In this document: positions 10,101-20,722 of the stretch, piece by piece
How the letters are laid out: every line of letters starts with the position of its first letter
How positions within the stretch are numbered: position 1 is the stretch's first letter
Source of the DNA: Hevea brasiliensis
Taxonomy: Eukaryota > Streptophyta > Magnoliopsida > Malpighiales > Euphorbiaceae
Reading direction: 5' to 3'
Assembly (NCBI RefSeq): GCF_030052815.1
Contig: NC_079504.1
Coordinates: forward strand, 46,798,507-46,862,506
DNA length: 64,000 nt
Made by a program: the position numbers and the translations under genes
The notes under the pieces: generated by a model
Databases searched by the model: none
The model's input: the letters and a program-made list of their open reading frames with translations, nothing else
What the model was told of the DNA's origin: nothing

Positions 10101-11274
10101 CAGCTTGGGTATGTGGGTTGAAAGCTGTTTGGTGCGCACCATGGAAGGAACAATGAAAGCTTAGGTCGTGCGGCTGATGAGAAGAAATAGGATAAAATGG
10201 CTAGGGTAAAGGTTTAAGTGGTGATATACCTAGTGTATAACATGAGGCTTGTTAAGAATAATGAGGGGTGACATGCCCTGTGTGAATTGGTGCAAGATGA
10301 ATAACATGAGGCATGTTGATAAAAGGGAAAAATGACATGCCTCGTGTTATTGTACATGAAGTGCTACATGAGGCATGTGAGACCCCTTGAAACTCTTGGC
10401 AGGTTTTACATTTTTAGCAATCTAAAGTGCCCAGAACAGGTTTTGGTTGTGACACTACCCCCAGCATACATCATGTTGAACCTAGTGTTAAATGACCTAA
10501 TGAAAAACCCAGAAATGTGATCTTAAACACACTAAAACTAACCCCAAAACACAATTTGCACATAAATTTCAATCAAAATTCAATTGGAACCCAATTAATC
10601 ACTAAGAATAAGTAAAATCTATCAATCCACCAAACACAAACTAAAGCATTATTCAAGTAATATTCACATTAACAATCACACCACAAGGAATAACACCCAA
10701 ATTCAACCCCAAAACTCATCATTAAAAATTTATGAACAAGGAATAAAATTTTGCTGCAGACACTGTTCACATGAGTAAATTTCTGCAAAATTGTATTATG
10801 AAATTTCACAAAATATACAATGGCAAATACGTCAATTTCAGTGCATTATATCAAAATTAATTACCCAAAAAGTAAAATCAAAAGCATATTGCTATTGATT
10901 ACCATGAAAGTTCCTATATTTCTCACCAATTTCCTTAAAATGCTGCAACTAAAATGGCTTTTCTTTCCACCATGTTGCTGCAATCAGACATACAGCTTAA
11001 ATTAGTTCAGATTTGACTTTGTTAAAAATAGTATGCATCATGGAAGACAAATATAAGGTTCAACAACTTCCCAGGCATTAATTCTTTCAATTCAGCATAC
11101 ACATTTTCTTAAAAATAACCACCAACCTGCAGAAAGAAATTTTAATGTCAAATTTGAGTTCAATGGGATATAAGATGAAACAAAATAAAAGAAAAATTAA
11201 AATATAAGGGAAACATTTTTGGGGTGCCTCCCAAAAAGCTCTAATTTTAGGTCAGTAGCTTGACCCTCTTTAAT
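10101..11274. other. Athila-I spacer between integrase and the extra ORF
   Basis: About 1.2 kb, AT-rich, with no supportable coding frame. Between 10240 and 10410 it carries five copies of the CATGAGGCATGT-type word. The last is followed by CCCCTTGAAACTCTTGGCAG, a unit also present in the Athila-I LTR. Confidence 0.7.
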
Positions 11275-11937
11275 TCAGTGAATTGGTGGATCGTCAAGGA
11301 AACAACTTGTTCCCTTCTCAATGGGCTGGCCTGTGATATAAATCTTGAGCCTTTGACCATTAACTTTAAAAAAACCAGAATTTTCACTCCAAATATCCAC
11401 AGCTCCATGTGGGTAAACTTTGATGACCTTGACAGGACCAAACCATCTTGATTTCAGCTTTCCAGGAAAGAGTCTAAGTCTAGAATTATACAATAAAACC
11501 AGATCACCCTCTTTAAACTCCTTTCTTTTAATATACTTATCATGCCAAAATCTAGTCCTTTCCTTAAAAATCCTAGCATTCTCATATGCATCCAACCTTA
11601 TCTCTTCAAGTTCATTTAATTGAAGTAACCTTTTCTCTCCAGCATTGTTTAAGTCAAAATTCAAAGTTCGGATTGCCCAATATGCTTTGTGCTCCAACTC
11701 AACCGGCAAATGACATGATTTCCCATAGACTAGCTTAAAAGGTGTAGTTCCAATGGGTGTTTTGTAAGTCATTCCCAGACGCCATAATGCATCATCTAGC
11801 CTCAATGACCAATCCTTCCTTGAATGATTAACAGTTTTTTTCCAAAATTCTCTTCAATTCCCTATTAGATACTTTAACTTGCCCACTAGCCTGAGGATGA
11901 TAAGGTGTAGCTATCTTATGAGTAACCCCATATTTCT
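11275..11937 (-). pseudogene. Athila-I integrase C-terminal part, two frameshifts
   Basis: Continuation of the 11938-14421 frame after a one-base shift at about 11955. It reads [19 protein letters not shown], then [13 protein letters not shown], where the catalytic glutamate of the integrase DDE triad should stand at the K (codon 11873-11875). A second shift occurs in the A-run at about 11833. The frame is then open for 176 aa (11275-11805) with [20 protein letters not shown] and the SH3-like tail [19 protein letters not shown] to the stop. Confidence 0.8.
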
Positions 11938-14421
11938 TCAAAAGATTTTCAAACTGTTATTGCAGAAATGAGATCCACCATCACTGATTATAGCTCTTGG
12001 AGCTCCAAATCTAGTGAAAATAAACTTTTTCAAAAATTTCACTACTACCCTTGCATCATTTGTAGGGGAAGCAATGGCCTCAACCCATTTAGACACATAA
12101 TCCACACCTACCAAAATGTACTTATTCCCAAAAGATGATGGGAATGGTCCCATGAAATCTATGCCCCAAACATCAAATAACTCAATCTCCAAAATTCCTT
12201 GTTGTGGCATTTCATTTTTCCTTGAAATATTCCCCACTCTTTGACATCTGTCACATCTCAAAATAAATTCTCTCACAATTTTAAACATGTGTGGCCAATA
12301 AAATCCAGCTTGAAGTATTTTACCCACTGTTTTATCCACACTAAAATGACCTCCATAGTCAGAAGAATGACAATGCTCTAGAATGTTTCCTATTTCCTCT
12401 TCAGGCACGCACCTTCTAACTAGGCCATCATTACATCTCTTGAATAACAATGGATCCTCCCAAGTATAAAACTTCACATCATGCAAAAATTTCTTTTTCT
12501 GTTGATAGCTCAAATCTGGTGGGAGAACTCCACATGACAGGTAATTGACAAAATCTGCGAACCATGGCAATGCAGCAACAACAACTAGCAATTGCTCATT
12601 TGAGAAAAACTCATCAATTGGCAATTCCTCTTCATTTCCATCTTTACTTTCATACTTAATCCTTGATAGATGGTCTGCCACAACATTTTTAGCTCCTTTT
12701 TTATCTTTAATTTGTAAGTTAAACTCCTGTAGCAATAGAACCCATCTTATCAGTCTTGGCTTTGCTTCTTTTTTATTCATCAAATATCTTATGGCTGCAT
12801 GGTCTGTATAGACAATCACTTTTGATCCAACCAGGTATGATCTGGACTTTTCCATAGCAAATACCACAGCTAAAAATTCTTTCTCAGTGGTGGCATAATT
12901 TACTTGAGCATCATCTAGAGTTTTGCTGGCATAATAGATTGCATAAGTCTTCTTCTCTTTTTTCTGACCAAGTACAGCTCCCACAGCAAAGTCACTAGCA
13001 TCACACATAATCTCAAACGGCAATGACCAATCCTGAGGTTGCATAATAGGGGCTGTTGTTAGAGCTTCCTTCAACCTATTAAAAGAATCAGAATAAGCGT
13101 GGTCAAAATTAAAAGGAACATCATGATTTAACAAATTTGTAAGAGGTTTAGCAATTTTTGAAAAATCCTTTATAAATCGCCGGTAGAACCCAGCATGCCC
13201 AAGAAAACTTCTAATTCCTTTCACTGAAGTTGGTGGAGGCATCTTCTCAATCACTTCTACTTTGGCTTTGTACACTTCAATTCCTCTATGTGATACCAAA
13301 TGTCCAAGCACAATGCCTTCTTGCACCATAAAATGACATTTCTCCCAATTTAGCACCAAATCTGTTTCTTCACATCTTTTAAGCACTTTAGAGAGGTTAG
13401 ATAGACAATTATCAAAAGAAAAACCATATACAAAAAAATTGTCCATGAAAACTTCCATAATTTCCTCAATAAAATCAGAGAAAATGGCCATCATACACCG
13501 CTGAAAAGTAGCTGGTGCATTACATAGGCCAAATGGCATCCTTCTATATGCAAATGTGCCATATGGACATGTGAATGTGGTTTTCTCTTGATCACTAGGA
13601 TGTATTGGGATTTGGAAAAAACCAGAATACCCATCCAAATAACAAAAATATGAATGTTTTGCTAACGTTTTTAACATTTGATCAATAAAAGGCAAGGGGA
13701 AATGATCTTTCCTAGTGGCACTATTAAGCTTCCTATAATCTATACACATCCTCCACCCTGTGACAATTCTAGTAGGTATCAGCTCATTATTTTCATTTTT
13801 CACAATGGTCACACCTCCTTTCTTAGGAACCACATGAACTGGGCTAACCCAACTACTATCAGAAATAGGATAAATAATCCCAGCTTCAAGCAGTTTCAAG
13901 ACTTCTTTCTTCACCATCTCTTTCATATTAGGAGTTAACCTTCTTTGATGTTCAATGGTAGCCTTAAAATTATCTTCTAAAAGAATCCTATGCATGCACA
14001 AAGTGGGGTTTATACCTTTTATGTCATCAATGGTGTAACCAATGACTTTCCTATGTGCTCTTAACTCTCTCAGTAATTTTTCAACTTGTACATCACTCAA
14101 ATTTGCATTAATAATGACAAGATAAGTTGAATTAGGTCTAAGAAAAGCATACCTTAATATAGATGGAAGTGGTTTGAGGTCTACCTGTGGTGCATCCTTC
14201 TCATTTAGCAAAGATAGTTGTGTAACTTCATATTTCAACTCTTCAACTTGCAAAACTTGATCTTCTACAACTTCTTGAGTAGCTTCCAAAATTTGAGCAA
14301 AAACTGCAACTTCAGGATTTTCATCCTTTGCTGTTCTACTATGTACCAAACAATTCTCCAAAGGGTCCTCAGGATATCTTTCCTTAAATTCTGCTTCCAC
14401 AATCTCATCAATAACATCCAC
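11938..14421 (-). pseudogene. Athila-I pol: RT, RNase H and integrase N-terminus
   Basis: 827-aa open frame. RT covers about residues 150-400 with [33 protein letters not shown] block and [16 protein letters not shown]. The active-site box reads FMDNFFVYG instead of the usual MDD, so the second catalytic aspartate is Asn (residue 328, codon 13438-13440). RNase H follows with [35 protein letters not shown] and [11 protein letters not shown]. Then come the integrase zinc-binding HHCC region ([11 protein letters not shown] ... CDRCQ) and the first two DDE aspartates ([18 protein letters not shown]). The frame ends at a frameshift before the third acidic residue. Confidence 0.9.
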
Positions 14422-14460
14422 CCTTAAACAAGGATCAACTCCATGATGTTTCTTTAAAGT

Positions 14461-15384
14461 CTAATTCAAATTAAATTCTACCTCCTCTTCTCCAACTTTT
14501 AATGTCAATCTGCTATTCTTTACATCAATTATAGCCCATGTTGTGGCTAAAAATTGCCTTCCTAAGATGATAGGTATGTGAATATCCTCTTCCATTTCAA
14601 GAACCACAAAATCCACAGGAATAAAAAATTTTCGAACCTTCAATGGCACATTCTCCAAAATTCCCACTGGATATTTGATGGATCTATCAGCTAGTTGCAA
14701 AGGAATGGTGGTGGGCTTCAAATCTCCTACCTTCAGCTTTTCACAAATGGAGTCTGGCATCAAACTCACACTAGCTCCAATATCACACAATGCCTTTTCA
14801 ATACTAGTATCCCCAATGTGACAAGGAATAGAGAAACTTCCTGGATCCTTCAATTTTGGTGGAAGTTTATTCTGTAAGAGAGCACTACACTCCTCTGTTA
14901 ATGCCATAGTTTCATAATCTTCTAATCTTCTCTTGTTTGACAAAATTTCTTTCAGGAATTTAGCATATGAGGGCATTTGAGAAATTGCATCTATAAATGG
15001 AATATTGATGTATAACTTCTTCAAAACTTCCAAAAATTTCCTGAACTGCTTATCTAGCTTTGCTTTCTGAAACCTCTGAGGATAGGGCAATGGTGGCTTG
15101 TATAGTGGTGGAGGCATATAATTTTCCTCTTCTTCCTTTTCAACTTCCTTCTTCTTGTTTGCTTCCTCATTAACTTCATCATGATTCGAAGTGAATTCAT
15201 TCTTGTTTTCATCTTCTTTCTTCTTTTCCTCTTCTACTTCATCTTTCTCTTTTTCTCCCACAATTTTCCCACTCCTTAAGATCACTGCCTTGCAATGTTC
15301 TCTAGGATTCTCTGGTTGACTTGGAAGTTTTCCTTGTGCTTTGCTGGAAGAGTTTGCTTGTTGAGCTATTTGGTTTTCCAACAT
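14461..15384 (-). pseudogene. Athila-I aspartic protease with gag C-terminal acidic linker
   Basis: 307-aa frame. Residues 40-90 are a Lys/Glu-rich low-complexity linker. A Pro/Tyr-rich segment (MPPPLYKPPLPYPQRFQ) follows, then the retropepsin domain with active site ALCDIGASVSLMP (Ile in place of the usual Thr/Ser after Asp) and ILGRQFLATTWAIIDV as the second flap/ILG motif. The frame ends at 14461 and RT opens 40 bases further on, so gag-pro and RT are separated by a stop. Confidence 0.85.
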
Positions 15385-15975
15385 CCTGTTATGAGTGGCA
15401 AGCTGGTATATCCTTGAAGTTAATTATTGAATCATTTCTCCTTGTTTTTGTTGAGCAGTTAAGAAATTCTCCATCATAGACTTCAAAATTGAATCTTGGT
15501 CTGAAGACTAAACTGGTGGTTGTAGAATAAGTGCATTTTGATTCCTTTGTGGTGGAAATCCAGGTGGTACTCTATTTTGCTGAAAATTCTACTATTGTTG
15601 CTGGAAATTAGGAGGTTGTTGATAATTCTGTTACTGCCCTTGTCGACCTCCCCAAGAAAAGTTAGGGTGGTTCCTCCATGCTGGATTATATGTAGTAGAA
15701 AAAGGATTACTAACTAGTTTCTGATTGTAATTCCCAACAAAATCAACTTGCTCATTTCCAAACTCTTACCCATAGGAAGGAAAATCATTGATACAATGCA
15801 TATTTCACGCACCAACATTTTTTGTATGACTAGGTCCTCCAATTGATGAGTCAACCTTCATGCTTAACTTATCCATTTTTCTCGTCAAAGCATCAAATTT
15901 GGCATTGAACATACTCATGGCATCTAATTCATATACACCAGCTGGTGGTTTCTTCATTTCATTTCTTTCACAGCT
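15385..15975 (-). pseudogene. Athila-I gag linker riddled with in-frame stops
   Basis: Translation joining the 217-aa gag frame to the 307-aa protease frame is continuous except for stops. Examples are PSYG-stop-EFG, RQGQ-stop-QNY, NFQQQ-stop-stop-NFQ, PPV-stop-SSD and EMIQ-stop-LTS. The composition (Gln/Asn/Pro-rich) is that of an Athila gag C-terminus. Each stop is one C-to-T or G-to-A change away from Gln, Trp or Arg. Confidence 0.8.
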
Positions 15976-16745
15976 TCATTGATAATTATTGTAAGCAATT
16001 TTATCCAATGCTGAATAAGCTTCATCTTCTGACTTCTCCATAAGATCACCTCCTGACGATGCATCAATTATACTTCTAATTGCTGGAGAAACACCATTGT
16101 AGAAATGTTGAACTAGCATCCATCTAGGGATTCCATGATATGGACATCTCCTTTGAAGATCCTTGTATCTCTCCCAAGCTTCATAGAGACTCTCATCATC
16201 CCTTGGTCTGAAAGAAGTTAATTCATTTCTCAATTTTGCAGTCTTGTTAGGAGGAAAGTATTGAGCTAAGAAAGCTTGTGACAACTCATCCCAAGTAGTT
16301 ATTGAACCCGGAGGTAATGAATGCAACCACTCCCTAGCACAATCCTTCAAAGAAAAAGGAAATAATCTCAGCCGGATGGCATCATCTGACACTCCATTTA
16401 TCTTCAGCATGTCACTAATCTCAAGAAAATGTGCAAGGTGCACATGTGGACTCTTAGTAGGACCTCCCCCAAACTGTGATTTTTGAACCATTTGACAAAG
16501 TGAGGGCTTCAACTCAAAGTTGTTTGCTTCCACTCTAGGCCTCATAATACTCGGTCTAAAATCTCCAAAATTAGGAAGAGCATGATCCTTAATCGATCTG
16601 TTGTTATTATTTGCCATAGCTTCTATCACTTGTTGCTCTTAATGTTGCTCTTGCTGTCTTTGAATTCTGAGTTCAGCTTTTCTTCTTTTAGATTCTGCTC
16701 TTAAAGCTTTAGCTATCTTTTCAATTTCAGGATCAAAAATTAAAT
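15976..16745 (-). pseudogene. Athila-I gag (capsid)
   Basis: Retrotransposon Gag domain with DCAREWLHSLPPGSITTWDELSQAF, FPPNKTAKLRNEL and SLYEAWERYKDLQRRCP, a classic plant Gag signature. The 217-aa open part runs 16629-15976. Its first ATG gives MANNNNRS. The natural N-terminus probably lies further upstream at about 16745 (DPEIEKIAKALRAESKRRKAELR), separated by one TAA where CAA would restore the Gln-rich run. Gag forms the virus-like particle that packages element RNA. Confidence 0.85.
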
Positions 16746-16903
16746 CAATTTCTGCACTTTTTGTTCTTTTAATGTAAAAGATATGTACCTGAAAAATGAA
16801 AATAAGAAAATCTCAAAGTAAAATGATAAAGAAGAGAAATTAAAATAAAAAATAAAATGCCCAAATTAACCAAACAATCAATTGTCTAATATCAAAAAAA
16901 ACA

Positions 16904-16923
16904 AATCCCCGGCAACGGCGCCA
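16904..16923 (-). other. Athila-I primer-binding site, tRNA-Asp type
   Basis: Minus strand reads TGGCGCCGTTGCCGGGGATT. Its complement CCCGGCAACGGCGCCA is the 3' end expected of a plant tRNA-Asp. It lies six bases after the 5' LTR end (16930 in minus orientation). This primer choice is typical of the Athila/Tat group. Confidence 0.9.
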
Positions 16924-16929
16924 AAAACT

Positions 16930-18593
16930 TGGTTGCGTACTCCGCAAGTAGAGGTCGTTTAAGTAGTAAAGAAAAGATATCATCCCACAGAGATTTGTTG
17001 TTTGAGTACCAAACTATAAAAGTTACGATTATTTGGGCTATCAATAATTTGTGCAAAAAATAGAGTAACAGATGCAGCAAATTAAATTGGAAAAATAAGA
17101 AAATTATAATGAATTAAGCAATTAAAATTCTAAGTACTATACTAATTAACTAAAATTTCAGTAAGTAACAAAAGATTTAATTAATTAATGGTAAAAATTG
17201 ATTCCAGAGTTGAGGTTCATGAAGTAAATTTCATTGGGATTTGGATAGGCAAAGCCAAGATTAAGGAAAATACAAGTTTGAAGAAAGTTGATTCTGATTT
17301 CTTTTAATTTCTCTTTTAAGCAAACTAAAGAGTGTTTTAAAGGAAACTAAATCCCATTCTCATGTGATGTTTAATTACCCAAAACCCTTTAAGCATTTTA
17401 ATCAACTTGAAATTCCTCTTAACCCACTAGTTTATTTCTAACACTAGGTGATTAAGTTCATTATCTTGATTATCTATCATAGATTTTCACCTCTCAGTCC
17501 TTCATTCTAAGATTAAGAACAAAACCCAAAGGGTACCAACAATGGGTATATAAATAAGCACACAAGATAAGAATCAAAGCTTATATATACTAAAATCTGG
17601 TTAAAACCAGTCCAAATCCACAAATAAAACTTAAATCATTACACTTAACTCTGAAATCTTAAATATCTACTCACTCATGCTTGTATTTACAAGTAGAAAA
17701 TATGAAATAGAGCAAGAAAACATGAAAATAAAACTGAAAATAAAAGAACCAAGAAGAAGAAGATCCAAATATCTGAAAATGGAAGCTGGAAAATGTCACT
17801 CTGCAGGTGTTCTCCTCCAAAAATGGCGTGATTCCCTCTTTCCTTCCTCTTTTGATTTTCTTTCTCTTTCTCCATATGGTAAAAATGAGAATATGATGCT
17901 TATATATCCCCTCAAGGTTTGCCCTAAAAATAGTCTCTAAAGGGATAAGGATAAAAGGTGTGAAAAGAGAAAATTTTTCCATGTCAGCAAATCTGCCAGT
18001 GCCATCCCACATGCCTCATGTTGATTTAAGTTGTTTTCCACATGCCTCATGTTGATTCGAAGGAGGAGCCTTTATATTCTGCATGACCAGCTACACGGGG
18101 CATGTGGGAGTCCCTAAAACTTTCGGCGTGTTTTGCTCCAAAATCTCTATTTACACGACCCCCCACACGGGGCATGTTAAAGCCCATGAAACTTTTGGTG
18201 TGTTTTGTTCCGAAGTCTCTGTTTACATGACCCAGTGTGAATTTACATGCCTCATATGGATTCCTACTGGCTAACTCTTATCCTCACACGACCTTCAACA
18301 TGGGGCATGTTGAGGCCCTTGAAAGTCTCGGCTAGTCTTCATCTTTAAGCAAATTTTCTTCATTTTTCACACCACTTTAGGCTTCCAAATCACTTTGAAT
18401 TTCTTCTATATGGACCTTTTTGCCTTTAAACCTTATTAAAACCTATCAAAAACATTAAAATTCTAAAAATCAAATATAATGAAACTAAAATTAATAAATT
18501 AACTAAAATAAGCATTAAAAGCATAAAATTACTAAACTAAAAAGGCAAAATGGATGCAAAACTACCTAATACTTATATAAAATGAGTTTATCA
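16930..18593 (-). repeat. Athila-I 5' LTR, full length (1664 bp)
   Basis: In minus orientation it runs from TGATAAACTC at 18593 to GCGGAGTACGCAACCA at 16930, giving TG...CA ends. The half from 17792 matches the 3' LTR copy. The inner end is fixed by the primer site. The outer end lies inside Copia-1 integrase. It contains the same CATGCCTCATGT/ACACGGGGCATGT repeat words as the 3' copy (18009-18330). Confidence 0.9.
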
Positions 18594-19224
18594 AATATCC
18601 AAAACTATCTTTTGGATACCCAACAAACCTACCCTTTTCGGACCTTGTCTCCAATTTATCAGTTTTCAGTTTTTTGATAAAAGCTGGATAACCCCATACC
18701 TTAACATGTTTAAGGGATGTTTGTCTTCCATGCCATATCTCATATGGTGTGAACGAAACTGATTTTGTTGGAACTCTATTAAGAATGTACAGTGCAGTTT
18801 CTAGTGCATATCCCCATAAGGAAATAGGCAAATCAATGAAGCTCATCATGCTCCGTATCATGTCTAATAAAGTGCAGTTTCTCCTTTTTGACACACCATT
18901 CAACTGTGGTGTACCAGGAGGGGTCAATTATGAATTTATGCTCTATTCCCGAAGGAATTCATCAAACTCCATACTTAAGTATTCACCGCCTCGATCAGAT
19001 CAAAGGGTTTTAATATTTTTTTCTGTTTGATTTTCTACTTCAGCCTTAAATTCTTTGAACTTTTCAAAGGATTCAGACTTGTATTTCATTAAATAAAAAT
19101 ACCCAAATTGAGATTTATCATCAGTGAAGGTAATGAAGTAGTAATATCCACCTCTAGCCATTTCTTTAAATGACCCACATACATCACTATGTATGAGTTC
19201 TAAAATATCTTCAGCTCTTTGCCT
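18594..19224 (-). pseudogene. Copia-1 integrase core, broken and truncated
   Basis: Translation gives ELIHSDVCGSF, DDKSQFGYFYLMK, a stop in place of Arg before SDRGGEYLS, another stop before [12 protein letters not shown], then [16 protein letters not shown]. It ends at [15 protein letters not shown] where Athila-I begins. The first two catalytic aspartates (HSD, SDRGG) are present. The catalytic glutamate usually found in GVxERRNRTL is Lys (codon 18886-18888). The 121-aa open piece is 18562-18927, whose last residues come from the Athila LTR. Confidence 0.85.
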
Positions 19225-19947
19225 TTATCCCATAAAGGGAGATCTGGTCATTTTGCTCTGAAGGCAAGACTCACAAGTTAGTGATGGTTCATTTCCCAAA
19301 GTGTACAAAACCCCCATCCTTTCTAACTTAATGATCCTATCTTCTGCTATATGACCCAATCTCAAGTGCCAAAGTTGTTTTAGATTAAGGCTGACATTTT
19401 CGATTGCATTAATTTCATATTCAGTGCTTGGAGCTGTTTTGCATTCATTATCAACATAATAAAAACCATTTTGCAAGTAACCCAAACATACAATTTTATT
19501 ACCATAATAAATTGTACATACATCATTCATGAATCTAAATTCATAACCGTCTCTAGTTAAACTAGATACATAAGTGATGTTTTTATACATGTTGGGTACA
19601 AACAAAACATTCTTGAAACACAAAACATTATCATCAAAATGACTATGTACAATAAAAGAAGTAGATCCGATGGCTTTGGCATCAACACTTGATCCATCAC
19701 CAATCTTCAGCCTCACTTCTCCATGATCCAAGCTCCTAAGACTTACTAGTTCCTGCACATAAAAAATTATATGCGAATTAGAACCAGTATCAATGACCCA
19801 AGCAGAATTAGTGTGACAAGCAATACTAGAATCTAAGAAATAAGAAATAGCTATACCTTCAGAAGGTCTTGCCTTCTTGTCTTTGCTAACTCTAGGTATT
19901 TTGGGCAGTTTCTTTTCTAATGCCCATCCTTTTGACAGTGGAAACAC
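19225..19947 (-). pseudogene. Copia-1 protease and gag-pre-integrase domain
   Basis: 240-aa frame. The aspartic protease active site is WVIDTGSNSHI at about residue 50, followed by VLFVPNMYKNITYVSSL, a normal Copia protease tail. The gag-pre-integrase zinc-binding region has LWHLRLGHI ... CESCLQSKM (HHCC-type) at the end. In Copia elements the order gag-protease-integrase-RT is diagnostic, and this fits. Confidence 0.85.
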
Positions 19948-20296
19948 TTTCCTTTGCTAGTAGAAACTGCTTCTGCCTTCTTCTTCACTGGTTGGCTCCT
20001 TTTGTCCACTCTACCAGAAGGACCAGGGGCAGAGGATGGCTTCTTCTTCTTGCTTTTCTTCTTCTTCTTGGTCTTACCAGAAGAAGAAGAAGCAATAAGT
20101 GCCACTTCCTTTCCCTTTCTACTAGGCATGTTACCTTGGGCAATCACAAGAATGTTCAGAAAACCAGCCAAAGTGCACTATTGTTTAGTCATATGGAAGT
20201 TTGTGATAAAGCTTCCAAAAGACTCAGGCAAGGAATGTAGGATCAAATCCATCTGGAGAGAAAAGTCCATAGCAAAGTCCAATGCCTCCAGTTGCT
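19875..20296 (-). pseudogene. Copia-1 gag C-terminus with CCHC knuckle, stopped
   Basis: The frame continuing from gag holds a Lys/Ser-rich linker and a knuckle CFHCQKDGH-stop-KRNC. The TAG stands where TGG (Trp) would complete CX2CX4HX4C. The open part is 19917-20171. The stretch 20172-20296 links to the upstream gag frame through at least one stop or frameshift. Confidence 0.75.
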
Positions 20297-20722
20297 CTAT
20301 AATCGGATCATGGTATGGATATGTTCTTCCACATCCTGACCTTCATGCATCTTCATTCTGAACAGTTGTTTAGATATCTCATATCTAGCAAACCTACTGT
20401 TCTCACCAAATAACTCTTGAAGGTGGCTAAGTATTTTAGAGGAAGTTTGCATTTTCTCATGCTGCTTCTGTAACTGATTAGTCATTGAAGCAAGCATATA
20501 ACACTTGGCTTGCATGTCATCTTCATGCCACTTTCTCAAAGTGTCATGTTCTTCTTCGATGGCCTCAGGTGGTAATAGACTAGGAATCTTAGAATCAAGA
20601 ACGTATCCTATATGCTCAAGAATGAGAAAAATTCTCGAATTCTTTAGCCAGTCAGAGAAATTAGGTCCGGTGAGCCTATTCTCATCTAATATGCGAGATA
20701 ACGGGTTGGACCTTTGTGCCAT
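20297..20722 (-). pseudogene. Copia-1 gag N-terminus
   Basis: 141-aa frame starting MAQRSNPLSRILDENRLTG. It has LTGPNFSDWLKNSRIFL, LRKWHEDDMQAKCYMLASM, FGENSRFARYEISKQLF and MHEGQDVEEHI, typical of the Copia Gag (UBN2-like) family. Family members usually have a longer Gag. The frame shifts after HTMIRL and continues downstream. The start ATG at 20722 is the first in frame after the leader. Confidence 0.85.

Larger units (their letters stand above)
5126..18593 (-). mobile_element. Athila-I: Athila-type Gypsy element, minus strand, 3' LTR truncated by Copia-2
   Basis: In minus orientation the order is 5' LTR (16930-18593), exact tRNA-Asp primer site, gag, protease, RT-RNase H-integrase, a long spacer, an extra coiled-coil ORF, a 3' non-coding region, polypurine tract and 3' LTR (5126-5932). 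Primer site, gene order and the ORF after integrase are the hallmarks of the Athila lineage. It inserted into the integrase gene of Copia-1 at 18593/18594. The left part of its 3' LTR was separated by the Copia-2 insertion. Stops, two frameshifts and lost catalytic residues show that it is not autonomous. Confidence 0.9.
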
